NCBI RefSeq assembly: GCF_005281615.1
Contig: NZ_SZZM01000002.1
Coordinates: 734,267-798,266, forward strand
Source: Rhodoligotrophos defluvii
GTDB lineage: Bacteria > Pseudomonadota > Alphaproteobacteria > Rhizobiales > Im1
Reading direction: 5' to 3'
DNA: 64,000 bases
Shown: positions 15,162 through 23,193 of the stretch, one piece after another
How positions within the stretch are numbered: position 1 is the stretch's first letter
How the letters are laid out: the number at the start of each line of letters is the position of its first letter
Notes under the pieces: model-generated
The model's input: the letters and a program-made list of their open reading frames with translations, nothing else
Databases searched by the model: none
Told to the model about the DNA's origin: nothing
Position numbers and translations under genes: made by a program

Positions 15162-17495
15162 TTGCTTGCTGATGCATTCAAGGCCCACAAAGCCGATCGA
15201 GAGCCCTTGCACGTGTCGAAGCCTCGTTCAGACAATGTGATCTACCGGTTCTTCTTCACGCTCGAGTCCTGGGTGGGCTCGGCTCTCTACGAGTTTGGAG
15301 AGCGGGTCGGGCGGATGTGGGACAATTATGCGGCGCGCTTGTCGCCCCTCAAGGTCTCCGGCCTGCCGCGCGCCTTCTTCGAGGTCGGATCGGACGCGCT
15401 GACCCTGGGTCTGATCGCCGCCCTCGGCATTCTCTACTACGCGCTGCCCCCATTCACCGGCACAGGCGACATCTGGAACCGCGGCCGTGAATATGCGGTC
15501 ACCTTCACCGACGCCTCCGGCCAGTTCATCGGCCGCCGCGGCGTCCGGCAGGACGACAATATCGCGCTGGAAGAGATCCCGCCACACGTGATCAAGGCGG
15601 TGCTGGCCACCGAGGACGCGCGCTTCTTTACCCATGTGGGCGTCGACGTGCTCGGCACCATGCGCGCGCTCATCAGCAACCTGCGCGCCAATGACGTGGT
15701 TCAAGGCGGCTCCACGCTGACGCAGCAGCTGGCCAAGAACCTCTTCCTCAGCCCCGAGCGCACCTTTCGCCGCAAGATCAACGAGGCCTTTCTGGCCCTG
15801 TGGATCGAGACCCGCCTGACCAAGCCCGAGATCCTGAAGCTCTATCTCGACCGCTCCTATCTCGGCGGCGGCACCTATGGGGTGGAGGCAGCGGCCCAGT
15901 TCTATTTCGGCAAGTCGATCCGGGACGTGAACCTGCCGGAGGCGGCGATGCTCGCCGGGCTGTTCAAGGCACCCAGCACCTATGCGCCGCATGTGCATCC
16001 CGAAGCGGCCAGGGCGCGGGCCAATGTGGTGCTGCATCGCATGCTGGACGCGGGCTATATCAGCCAAGGCGAGCTTTTCGCCGCGCGGCGCGCCCCCGCC
16101 GAGAGCACGAAGCCGCCGAGCTTCTTCGCGCCGGACTACTTCCTCGATTATGCCTATTCGCAGACGTTGCGGATCCTCCAGGAGCATAATCTCACCGGCG
16201 AATACGTGATCGAGGTCCGGACGACCATCGACATCGCGCTGCAGAAGCACGCCCAGAAGACGATCAACGACGTGCTCGCGACGGAGGGCCAGAAGCTCCG
16301 TGCCAACGAAGGCGCGCTGGTCGCCATGCGCCCGGACGGGGCGGTGAAGGCGATTGTCGGCGGGCGCGATTATGAGCAGAGCCAGTTCAACCGTGCCACG
16401 GACGCTCGTCGGCAGCCGGGCTCCTCGTTCAAGCCTCTCGTCTACCTGGCGGCGTTGAGGGCAGGGTTCCATCCGGACACGATCGTCTATGACACGCCGG
16501 TCTCGATCGGCGGGTGGACGCCGAAGAACTACACGCGCAAATATACGGGCCGCACCACCCTGGCCTATGCGCTGCGTCACTCCCTCAACACCATCCCCGT
16601 GCAGATCTCGCTGAAGATCGGCCGCAAGCCGATCATCGAGGTGGCACAGAAAGCCGGCATCACGTCGCCGATCCTGTCGGTGGCGTCCCTGCCGCTCGGC
16701 ACCAACGAGGTCACGGTGATGGAGCTCACCACCGCCTATGCCACCTTCGCCAATGGCGGAAAGGCGGTGACGCCGTATACCGTGCTCGAGATCCGGCGGC
16801 CCAATGGCGATCTGCTCTACAGCCGCGCGAAGGATGCACCCCCTGCCCCGCAGGTGTTCGATCCGGTCAACGTGGCCGACCTGAACTACATGCTCAACCA
16901 GGTGATCACTCAGGGAACAGGCCGTCGCGCGCAGCTGGGCTTCACGCCTCAGGCCGGCAAGACGGGCACCACCCAGGACTATCGCGACGCGTGGTTCATG
17001 GGGTTCACCGCGCAATATGTCACCGGCGTGTGGTTCGGCAATGACGATTACTCGCCGATGGACAAGGTCACCGGCGGCTCGATCCCGGCGACCGCCTGGA
17101 AGATGTTCATGGACAAGGCCCTGGAAACGCAGGTCGCCGCGCCGCTCCCGGGCATTCCGCTCGACAACAGCTATGCGGCCTATGTCGCGCGCCGCGAGAG
17201 CCAGGGGCAGAAGTTGCCGCCCGTGGTCGCCTCGGGGTCGCGCACGTCGAAGCGTGGCGGGTCGGCGGTGGCCGCCGTACAGCCGCGCACGTCCGGTGCT
17301 AGGCAGCAGCGGCAGATGCTGCCGCCCGTGCAGGAGGCCGCTCCGCGGCCACAGCCCACGAACGTGTTCCAGCGGATTTTCGGCGGGCTGTTTGGTGGCC
17401 GGCAGCAGCAGAGGGCGGCCCCGCCACCGCCGCCGCCGGTGGTGCTGCCGCCCGCGCGCGGCAACGTCTTCCAAGGCCGATTCCAGAACCGCTAG
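15162..17495 (+). CDS. Penicillin-binding protein 1A-like bifunctional PG synthase
   Basis: A 777-residue class A PBP that polymerises and cross-links peptidoglycan in the periplasm. A transmembrane helix lies near residues 76-96. The GT51 transglycosylase motifs are EDARFFTHVGVD (151-162), GGSTLTQQLAKN (182-193) and LYLDRSYLGGGTYGVEAA. The transpeptidase motifs are SSFK (about 420), SLN (about 472) and KTGT (about 600). The C-terminal tail, after residue 700, is Gln/Pro/Arg-rich and disordered, ending in a poly-Pro run. The start is uncertain: TTG at 15162 is the longest, and in-frame GTGs at 15213 and 15237 are alternatives. It is followed after 12 bp by a membrane protein gene. Confidence 0.92.
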   Translation: MLADAFKAHKADREPLHVSKPRSDNVIYRFFFTLESWVGSALYEFGERVGRMWDNYAARLSPLKVSGLPRAFFEVGSDALTLGLIAALGILYYALPPFTGTGDIWNRGREYAVTFTDASGQFIGRRGVRQDDNIALEEIPPHVIKAVLATEDARFFTHVGVDVLGTMRALISNLRANDVVQGGSTLTQQLAKNLFLSPERTFRRKINEAFLALWIETRLTKPEILKLYLDRSYLGGGTYGVEAAAQFYFGKSIRDVNLPEAAMLAGLFKAPSTYAPHVHPEAARARANVVLHRMLDAGYISQGELFAARRAPAESTKPPSFFAPDYFLDYAYSQTLRILQEHNLTGEYVIEVRTTIDIALQKHAQKTINDVLATEGQKLRANEGALVAMRPDGAVKAIVGGRDYEQSQFNRATDARRQPGSSFKPLVYLAALRAGFHPDTIVYDTPVSIGGWTPKNYTRKYTGRTTLAYALRHSLNTIPVQISLKIGRKPIIEVAQKAGITSPILSVASLPLGTNEVTVMELTTAYATFANGGKAVTPYTVLEIRRPNGDLLYSRAKDAPPAPQVFDPVNVADLNYMLNQVITQGTGRRAQLGFTPQAGKTGTTQDYRDAWFMGFTAQYVTGVWFGNDDYSPMDKVTGGSIPATAWKMFMDKALETQVAAPLPGIPLDNSYAAYVARRESQGQKLPPVVASGSRTSKRGGSAVAAVQPRTSGARQQRQMLPPVQEAAPRPQPTNVFQRIFGGLFGGRQQQRAAPPPPPPVVLPPARGNVFQGRFQNR

Positions 17496-17507
17496 CATGC
17501 TTTTGTC

Positions 17508-18101
17508 ATGAGCCGCACCCGCTACACCGTCCGGATCCTGCTGAACTTCGTCGCGTTCGTCGTTCTCGGCCTCGCCGTGGGCTATTTCACGGTGGATGTG
17601 GCGGTCACCCGGGGTTTCTCACCCATCGTCGAGAGGGCGGGCCCTTGGGCGATGTGGCCGCACATGGCCAGCGCCGATGCGGACCCCTATACCCGCGCCC
17701 ACTTCGCCGCCTTCGGCAAGCTCGGCCTCATGCCTTTCGAGGCTTTGGAGCTCAGAGCCGAACAGGATAGCGAGGGCGCCCCGCTCGATCAGTCCTGCAC
17801 CTATGTGCTCACCGGCGCGCCGCTGGGCGGCCGGTGGTGGAGCATCGCGGCCTATGAGGAGGACCGCAGGCTCATCGCCAATGCTGCCGACCGGCATAGC
17901 TTCAATTCGGAAAACATCGTGCGCGAGCCGGATGGCTCCTTCCGTATCACCGCTTCGGAAACCCCCTATCCCGGCAATTGGCTCCCCTTGGGCCGCGGGG
18001 GTCCGTTCAGGCTGATCCTCACCATTACCGATGCACCCGCCGCCTATCGGAATGATCCGGCCAGCGTCCCGGTGCCGACGATCGAGCGGAGGTCGTGCTG
18101 A
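17508..18101 (+). CDS. DUF1214 domain membrane-anchored protein
   Basis: 197 residues starting MSRTRYTVRILLNFVAFVVL with one N-terminal membrane helix (about 8-28). The rest is a DUF1214-type beta domain, seen in YVLTGAPLGGRWWSIAAYEEDR, NSENIVREPDGSFRI and the ending GPFRLILTITDAP. The function of DUF1214 is not established. It is probably periplasmic and anchored in the inner membrane. It overlaps the following DUF1254-like gene by one base (TGATG), so the two products likely act together, as DUF1214/DUF1254 are usually found paired or fused. Confidence 0.85.
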   Translation: MSRTRYTVRILLNFVAFVVLGLAVGYFTVDVAVTRGFSPIVERAGPWAMWPHMASADADPYTRAHFAAFGKLGLMPFEALELRAEQDSEGAPLDQSCTYVLTGAPLGGRWWSIAAYEEDRRLIANAADRHSFNSENIVREPDGSFRITASETPYPGNWLPLGRGGPFRLILTITDAPAAYRNDPASVPVPTIERRSC

Positions 18102-18691
18102 TGGGACGCATCTTCTTCTGGGGCGCGGCGGTGCTGCTTCTGGCCCTCGCCACCCATCTCGGGGCCGTATTGTTCAGTCCGGCGGTCAGCATGACCAGCG
18201 CCATGGAGCGCGCCTTCGCCGTCACCCCCGTCAACGCCATGACCGTCTTGGATGAAGAGATCGTGGGCAACGTGCTGCGCGAGGCCAATCCCGATCTCGT
18301 CTACGCCGTCTGTCCTTACGACCTCAGGCACGGGGCGTTGAGCATCGACGCGCATATTCCGGAGTTCTACTGGTCGATCAGCCTCTACACCGTGCAGGGC
18401 GACAATATCTATACCCTGAACGATGAGCAGGCCGGCGTCAGTAATCTGAGGTTCCGGCTTGAGCTGGAAAAGCCGACACTCGACATCGAGAAGGTCATTG
18501 GCAGCGAGGCTGAGGAGGAAGCGGCGGCCGCTGCCGAGGCGGCAAAGAGCGATGACACGGTGCTCCTCAAAACTCCCACGGAGAGGGGGGTGGTGCTGCT
18601 GCGGGCCTTTTTGCCTGATCCGGCCTATCGCGAGCGGGTGGCTCAAGTGCTGGCAGCATCGTCCTGTCATCCGACCCATGCCCATTCTTGA
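18101..18691 (+). CDS. DUF1254-like membrane-anchored protein
   Basis: 196 residues from the ATG at 18101, preceded by a strong SD GGAGG at 18088-18092. A GTG six bases upstream was not used. One membrane helix (MGRIFFWGAAVLLLALATH) is followed by a DUF1254-type domain with NPDLVYAVCPYDLRHGALSI and FYWSISLYTVQGDNIYTLND. An acidic/alanine-rich insert (EAEEEAAAAAEAAKSDD) precedes the C-terminal part LRAFLPDP. It is translationally coupled to the DUF1214 gene. Biochemical role unknown. Confidence 0.85.
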   Translation: MGRIFFWGAAVLLLALATHLGAVLFSPAVSMTSAMERAFAVTPVNAMTVLDEEIVGNVLREANPDLVYAVCPYDLRHGALSIDAHIPEFYWSISLYTVQGDNIYTLNDEQAGVSNLRFRLELEKPTLDIEKVIGSEAEEEAAAAAEAAKSDDTVLLKTPTERGVVLLRAFLPDPAYRERVAQVLAASSCHPTHAHS

Positions 18692-18713
18692 AGTCAGGGT
18701 GCGTTTGGCGCGG

Positions 18714-18824
18714 GTCTAGAGCATTTTCGAGCGAAATAGATGCCGGTTCGCGTGAAGAAAATGCGACCAGGCAAAACCTTAGAGTGGTTCCGCGATTCGA
18801 AGAAGAGCGGAAGCGCTCCAGGAG
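18714..18824. repeat. RIME-like rhizobial intergenic mosaic repeat
   Basis: About 110 bp between convergent genes. It holds two adjacent imperfect palindromes: GCATTTTC (18721-18728) pairs with GAAAATGC at the far side of a loop containing the typical CCGGTTCGCGTGAAG core, and GTGGTTCCGC pairs with GCGGAAGCGCTC around CGATTCGAAGAA. This arrangement and core wording match the intergenic mosaic elements spread in many copies through rhizobial genomes. Identification is from memory of that family. Only this copy was noticed in the window. Confidence 0.7.
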
Positions 18825-18837
18825 GTTATGCGGCCAT

Positions 18838-19008
18838 TCAGCCCTGTTTCCGTTCCTTATCCGAGGACGGCGCGCTATCACGGTCTTCCACCTCGCGCAT
18901 CCATTCGATCCGCACCCCTGGGAAGATGATGATTTTGCACGGTGGATCGGTAGGCAGCCGCGAAAGCTTGGGCGATCGCCACTGCGGCAATGCGAGCACG
19001 TTCGACAT
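18838..19008 (-). CDS. Conserved-looking small protein (56 residues), unknown function
   Basis: The minus strand from ATG at 19008 encodes 56 residues: MSNVLALPQWRSPKL, then KIIIFPGVRIEW and a charged C-terminus. The ATG is preceded by GGAAGGA at SD distance. The phrase 'I-F-x-G-V-R-x-E' followed by a short charged tail resembles small uncharacterised proteins common in rhizobia. A longer start at 19059 is possible but lacks an SD. It is flanked by the RIME-like repeat (downstream) and by non-coding DNA (upstream), so it is a single-gene unit. No function is known to me. Confidence 0.6.
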   Translation of the reverse strand: MSNVLALPQWRSPKLSRLPTDPPCKIIIFPGVRIEWMREVEDRDSAPSSDKERKQG

Positions 19009-19514
19009 GGGCTCAATCCTTCCGGTGTCGACGCAAGCAGGCCTTCGCCTACCGGTCAAAAACTGCAGGATGTATGGTTAACGATCGGCTAATAAGTCCC
19101 CTTCGCGTGCGGTGGCCAGGCAGAAATTCTCCTCGCCACCATCGCCGGCATGCCTATAACGGGATGGGCGGCGTTTTGTTTCCCTGACGGGAAGCCGTTC
19201 TTTTCCGGCAGGATGTGCCTGCAACTCTGTATGCTGTGTTAACGAGCCAGTCCCTCCGGCCAATCCCTCCGCGGAGGCGGGAGGAAAGGCAAAAGAGGGG
19301 TTATTTTGAGACGGCGAAAGCCAATCCCTCCCCCGCGGCGCGGGGGAGGGAGGGAAAGCAGGTCGCACCTTCGTCCTTCGCTCGGCCCCAATGGCTGACG
19401 TCCTTGACCGTCCTGCCGGCCGCGCCTCGGCGCCGAGCCGGCCTCCAGGGCCACATGGCACAAACCTTCCCCTGTCAGACGCGGCAAGGACGCAAGCGGC
19501 TGCTGATGTTGCGC
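19009..19514. other. Intergenic region with GC-rich hairpins
   Basis: No gene is supported in these 506 bp. A perfect palindrome CCTCCGCGGAGG occurs at 19266-19277. A 12-bp-stem hairpin lies at 19325-19351 (TCCCTCCCCCGC, loop GGC, then its complement). Both sit next to the words CAATCCCTCC/AATCCCTCCC, so this looks like a degenerate pair of the 'CCCTCCCC' type elements that also appear in the tandem repeat at 23.8-24.5 kb. They lie downstream of the peptidoglycan-binding gene and may end its transcript. Confidence 0.5.
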
Positions 19515-20297
19515 TTAGGCCTCGTTGAGGCTGGAAAGCCCGGTCACCTTGCTCAGCTCTTTCAGCAAGGCCTCGTCCACGCGGCCGGTCACCGGCAGCT
19601 CGCGGTCGCGCTGGAACTGCATGATCGCCTCGCGGGTCTGCGCGCCGATGAGACCGTCCGCCGGTCCGGGCTGATAGCCGAGCTCCGCCAGCCCTTTTTG
19701 CACCCGAGCCACCTGTTCCCGGGTGGGATCGGTCCGGCCGGCGTTCACGCTCGCCGTTGCTGCCGGCTCGACGCTGGCCTTGTTCGCGGCCGGAGCCATC
19801 GCCTCGGATGGAGCCTCGCCCTCGACATTTCGCGAAGGTTGTGTCGCGCCGAACCGGCTTGCGTTCAGAAAGGCGAGGTCTGTCGCAACCTGTTCCCGCA
19901 GCGCGGGGGTTGCCGATCCGCTCGGCTCCAGCCCGCGATCCGTCTGATAAGCGGTGATCGCCGCCCGTAGGCCATCGCCTTGCCTGCCGTCGATCGCGCC
20001 CTTGTAGTAGCCGAGGTGAGCGAGCTGCGACTGCAGCCGTCGCAGGTCTTCGCTCACAGGGACTGAGCTGTTCTGCTTCGTCGGCGTCTTGCCGACGGCT
20101 GCTGGCTTTGCCCGTTTCTCGCTCGGCCGCGCGGCCGGTGCGTCGGACCAGCCATCGCCCAGCGGCGCCGGGTGGCGCGCCGTCTGCCCGATCAGCGCGT
20201 TGTAGCAGATCGCCAGGGCCGCCGCCGCGGCCAGGCCCAAGGTGATTGCCCCGCGGGTCGAGATGACCGGGGGCGTCTCGTCGAGCACGTCCTTCAC
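19515..20297 (-). CDS. Membrane-anchored protein with two peptidoglycan-binding domains
   Basis: 260 residues starting MKDVLDETPPVISTRG, with a membrane helix at about 17-37 (ITLGLAAAAALAICYNALI). After a low-complexity linker, two PG_binding_1 domains follow: residues about 83-145 (LRRLQSQLAHLGYYKGAIDG ... ALREQV) and about 195-250 (VARVQKGLAELGYQPGPADG ... EAIMQFQRDREL). They are joined by an Ala/Glu/Pro-rich spacer. No catalytic domain is present, so it probably anchors or positions something at the cell wall. It is divergent from the DUF5330/sufE genes across a 450-bp region. Confidence 0.85.
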   Translation of the reverse strand: MKDVLDETPPVISTRGAITLGLAAAAALAICYNALIGQTARHPAPLGDGWSDAPAARPSEKRAKPAAVGKTPTKQNSSVPVSEDLRRLQSQLAHLGYYKGAIDGRQGDGLRAAITAYQTDRGLEPSGSATPALREQVATDLAFLNASRFGATQPSRNVEGEAPSEAMAPAANKASVEPAATASVNAGRTDPTREQVARVQKGLAELGYQPGPADGLIGAQTREAIMQFQRDRELPVTGRVDEALLKELSKVTGLSSLNEA

Positions 20298-20748
20298 GGC
20301 CCGCGTCCATGCTCGTCCCGGTCCGGCCGACAGGTCACCGGGTGCATCGGCCGGGCCGCACGGCCGCGCCCGCCGCAGGCTGTTGCCGCGCCTTGCTGCC
20401 GGTCTCTGAAGGTCGTACTCATCTCACCGATATGCTACTCACTGGGATGCTGCCGCCTTCCCGCCCCAAAAGTCTGCACGGGGCGCCTTAAAGAAGTTTG
20501 AACCTTAACAGGCGAAAGCCGGGGCCTCGCGCGTAAGGGGTAGCAGCTTCGACAACTTTATCGAAATTGTCTTCGCTCATTTCACGATAAGGCAACGACG
20601 CATTGCTACGTTTGTATCGAATGCATGGCAAGATCCAGCTGCGTCATGGCTTTACGTGGGTGAATTCGGCTGTCGAGCAGCTTGCGAGGCCTCCATACCG
20701 GGCACGGTCCGGCCAGGCAAGCTTTACAGAAGTCGAGGTGAGTGGGTG
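20298..20748. promoter_or_regulatory. Divergent intergenic region with a 21-bp imperfect palindrome
   Basis: These 451 bp separate divergent genes and carry their promoters. At 20551-20571 GACAA and TTGTC flank an AT-rich centre (CTTTATCGAAA) with further internal TT/AA symmetry, a plausible operator. AT-rich words around 20500 (GTTTGAACCTTAACAG) could belong to a promoter. No gene-like frame was found. Confidence 0.35.
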
Positions 20749-21195
20749 ATGTCCTTGTTCCGCATCGTGGTGATTCTGGTTGTGATCATCATGATCTTGC
20801 CGATCGGTGACGATCGCGCCGCCACACAACGTGCTAGCCCCGAGAGTGGCGTCTCGACCGGGCAGTTCGTGGACGCGGCCGTCTCGGCAGCCTATGATGT
20901 CTCGGGGATCTGCAGCCGCCAGCCCGTGGTCTGCGCCATCGGCCACGAGCTGTGGACCACGTTCCAACGCAAGTTCCTCTATATCGCCGGCCTCGGCTAT
21001 GACTGGCTCAACGGTTCCTGGCAGACACAGCCGCCCTTGCAGCGGCGCGAGCAGAGCAGCGTCGGCCAGCCGGGTGATCTCGTGGCCCCGAAGCCGCCCG
21101 CCAAGCCGCGCGATCGGCTCGAGGATCCGTCGGACACGCTCACGGAAGGCGACCTGCTGGTGCCCTGGCACGGGCCGGCAACCCCGGCGGGCTGA
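20749..21195 (+). CDS. DUF5330 domain protein, membrane anchored
   Basis: 148 residues from the ATG at 20749 (MSLFRIVVILVVIIMILPIGDD). A GAGG lies ten bases upstream; a longer frame from 20656 lacks a hydrophobic start and was not used. One N-terminal helix is followed by the DUF5330 pattern: VDAAVSAAYDVSGICSRQPVVC and AIGHELWTTFQRK, with the two cysteines of the family. The C-terminal 55 residues are Pro/charged and probably disordered. The family is largely restricted to Hyphomicrobiales and its function is unknown. It precedes sufE by 68 bp. Confidence 0.8.
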   Translation: MSLFRIVVILVVIIMILPIGDDRAATQRASPESGVSTGQFVDAAVSAAYDVSGICSRQPVVCAIGHELWTTFQRKFLYIAGLGYDWLNGSWQTQPPLQRREQSSVGQPGDLVAPKPPAKPRDRLEDPSDTLTEGDLLVPWHGPATPAG

Positions 21196-21263
21196 GCGAT
21201 CCTCCGACAGTCCTGGGCTCCCTGGTGCTTGTCCTTCGCCGGCAAAGGGACTATGTCCGCGGT

Positions 21264-21731
21264 ATGAGTGAAGCCCTTGCCCATACGGCCACGGCCGCCG
21301 CGCCCCAGGATGCTGCCATCGCGCGCCTGATCGAGGATTTCGAGCTGCTCGACGACTGGGAGGAGCGCTATCGCTACCTCATCGAGCTGGGGCGCGACCT
21401 GCCGCCGCTCAACGAGCATCTGCGCGTCCCGGAAAACAAGGTGCGCGGGTGTGCCAGCCAGGTCTGGCTCCATACCAGCATCGCGCCGGCCGAGCCCGGC
21501 AATCCGGTGCTGACGTTTCAGGGCGACAGCGATGCCCATATCGTGAAGGGCCTGATTGCGGTGCTGTTCATGCTCTATTCCGGCCGCACGGCCCGCTCCA
21601 TCCTCGCGGTCGATCCGCAGGTCGTGTTCTCGCGCCTTGGCCTCGACGAGCATCTCACGCCGCAGCGCGCCAACGGGTTTTCCGCCATGGTCGGCCGGAT
21701 CCGGGCCGACGCCCAGGCGGCGCTATCCTGA
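21264..21731 (+). CDS. sufE: SufE family sulfur-acceptor protein
   Basis: 155 residues from the ATG at 21264 (MSEALAHTATAAAPQD). SufE accepts sulfane sulfur from the cysteine desulfurase SufS for Fe-S cluster assembly in the cytoplasm. The family core is complete: DDWEERYRYLIELGR, LPPLNEHLRVPENKVRGC and SQVWLHT, with the sulfur-accepting Cys at about residue 63, and IVKGLIAVLFMLYSGR. The stop lies only 8 bp from the stop of the convergent DUF6456 gene, leaving no room for a separate terminator. No other suf genes are nearby. Confidence 0.93.
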   Translation: MSEALAHTATAAAPQDAAIARLIEDFELLDDWEERYRYLIELGRDLPPLNEHLRVPENKVRGCASQVWLHTSIAPAEPGNPVLTFQGDSDAHIVKGLIAVLFMLYSGRTARSILAVDPQVVFSRLGLDEHLTPQRANGFSAMVGRIRADAQAALS

Positions 21732-21739
21732 GCTCGCGG

Positions 21740-22585
21740 TCATAGCCCGGGCCGCAGGCCCTCCAGGCGCCAGCTGCGGACCGCGCGCGCCCGCGGCGGC
21801 CCGCTTACCGCGCCGATGAGGCCGTAGTGCCGGGCAAGCTGGGTCAGGGCGATCTGCAGCACCACCTTCGCCGATCGCGGCGGCCAGCCGAACATGCGTT
21901 CGGCCGCTTCCAAGCCGTTTGCCAGACAGCATATCTGGAGCAGAACCTTGCCGAGCTCGGGTCCGGTTGCTTCGAGCGCCGCATTGAGCCGTGCGCGCGC
22001 CGCAATGACCGAGTCCTGCAGGTCAGCGCTGCCTTTCGCACCGCCCTGCCCCGCATGCGCGATGCGGCTGGGGTCCCATTGGGTGGTGACCCGCGGGATC
22101 ATCGCGGCAAGGGTATAGTCACGGTGCAGCCTTTCCCCGGCTGCAAGCTGTTCCGCCGTGATCAGGGGATTGCCGTTCGCATCCTTGCGGCGGGCGAGCC
22201 AGCTGAGCGGATTTTCCCCCGCATTGACGGTGACCCGCTCCCAGCGGGCGCCATGGCGCACCTTCTGCTCGTAAAGGCACTGATGCTGTGCCCGGTAGGG
22301 GTTCGGTCCGCCGGTCCGCCGCCGCTTCAGCCAGGCGCGGCCGGCGGTCGTCAGTTCCATCACATCCCTTTCGCGCCGGGCAACCCAATCGCGGGTGAGC
22401 CACGCCTTGACGATGTCGTCGTCGACCGTCCCGCTGCGCTCCGCACCGTCTCCGCCCGTGAGGTGCCATTGCCCGCTCTGGCCCTCGTGCCGCCAGACCA
22501 GCCGGTGACCGATGGCCAGTTTGGGAAAGCAACGTTCCGCATCCCGGGTGATCTTGATCTCGCTTGCCCCCATTTCACGCCTCAC
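21740..22585 (-). CDS. DUF6456 domain protein, likely DNA-binding regulator
   Basis: 281 residues (MRREMGASEIKITRD...). The centre has NPYRAQHQCLYEQKVRHG, and NAGENPLSWLARRKDANGNP with LITAEQLAAGERLHRDYTLA, which is the DUF6456 signature. The C-terminal part RMFGWPPRSAKVVLQIALTQL resembles a helix-turn-helix. The ATG overlaps the stop of the upstream DnaA-domain gene by four bases, so the two are made together. In Hyphomicrobiales these two genes are, to my knowledge, a recurrent pair. A role in transcription or replication control is inferred only. Confidence 0.8.
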   Translation of the reverse strand: MRREMGASEIKITRDAERCFPKLAIGHRLVWRHEGQSGQWHLTGGDGAERSGTVDDDIVKAWLTRDWVARRERDVMELTTAGRAWLKRRRTGGPNPYRAQHQCLYEQKVRHGARWERVTVNAGENPLSWLARRKDANGNPLITAEQLAAGERLHRDYTLAAMIPRVTTQWDPSRIAHAGQGGAKGSADLQDSVIAARARLNAALEATGPELGKVLLQICCLANGLEAAERMFGWPPRSAKVVLQIALTQLARHYGLIGAVSGPPRARAVRSWRLEGLRPGL

Positions 22586-23022
22586 GCCGCTGGTGACTGC
22601 CAGTCGGACGACCGCCAGTATCTCAGAGTGCTGTCCAAGGCGCTCAGCGCGAGATCGACAGTGGGATCGTCACGCTCATCTTCGATTTGACGGCAGGCAT
22701 GGGCTGCCGTGGTGCGGTCGCGCCCGAACAGGCGGCCGACCTCGGTCAGCGTCAAGCCGCAGGAGACATGAGCGAGGTACATGGCGATCTGCCGCGCTCT
22801 CGCGATGTCCGCGCGGGATCGCGTGGCCGCGGCCAGCTCTGACTGGCGCACGCCGTATGCTCCGCAGACCACCAGCATGATGGAGCCATAGAGTGAAATC
22901 ATCTCCGAGCAGTCCGTCCGTGGCCGGCGAACATACGCGCTGCGTCCCCGCTCATCGAGCGTGCGTATTACTTGACCAATTCTGCATCTTTCCCCTACGC
23001 AAAAGCTTTGCATACAGACCAT
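22582..23022 (-). CDS. Orphan DnaA domain IV-like HTH protein
   Basis: 146 residues (start as given is an ATG; a later ATG before ISLYGSIMLVV is possible). The C-terminal half matches DnaA domain IV, the dnaA-box-binding part of the replication initiator: RSRADIARARQIAMYLAH, LTLTEVGRLFGRDRTTAAHAC. The domain IV signature normally reads GRDHTTV-HAC; here His is replaced by Arg. The AAA+ ATPase domain of DnaA is missing, so it cannot be an initiator by itself. It might bind DnaA boxes and compete with DnaA or act as a transcription factor. Coupled to the DUF6456 gene. Confidence 0.85.
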   Translation of the reverse strand: MVCMQSFCVGERCRIGQVIRTLDERGRSAYVRRPRTDCSEMISLYGSIMLVVCGAYGVRQSELAAATRSRADIARARQIAMYLAHVSCGLTLTEVGRLFGRDRTTAAHACRQIEDERDDPTVDLALSALDSTLRYWRSSDWQSPAA

Positions 23023-23042
23023 TTCTCGACCCTCGCCCCGTC

Positions 23043-23082
23043 ATCTCCAATATTCCTTAGGCCGATTACTGGAGATATCTCC
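23043..23082. promoter_or_regulatory. Palindromic operator candidate in front of xre gene
   Basis: Three ATCTCC/GGAGAT half-sites lie in 40 bp: ATCTCC at 23043-23048, then the perfect 12-bp palindrome GGAGATATCTCC at 23071-23082. The first half-site also forms ATCTCCA...TGGAGAT with the second. The sequence TTGACG follows immediately at 23083 and could be a -35 element for the rightward Xre gene. A regulator bound here would block that promoter and perhaps the leftward DnaA-like operon as well. Regulator identity is inference. Confidence 0.55.
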
Positions 23083-23193
23083 TTGACGTGATGCGTAACC
23101 TTAACGACTCAATTATTACCCAATCGAATACGTCCGGGGATAAGTTGAGGTCGAATGGGCGCCGACCAAATACGCAGCGGGGTGCTTTAAAAG

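Noticed and set aside
14977-15240. 87-codon plus-strand frame before PBP1A
   Set aside because: No recognisable motif apart from a short hydrophobic run, no SD, and it runs into the PBP1A N-terminus in another frame.
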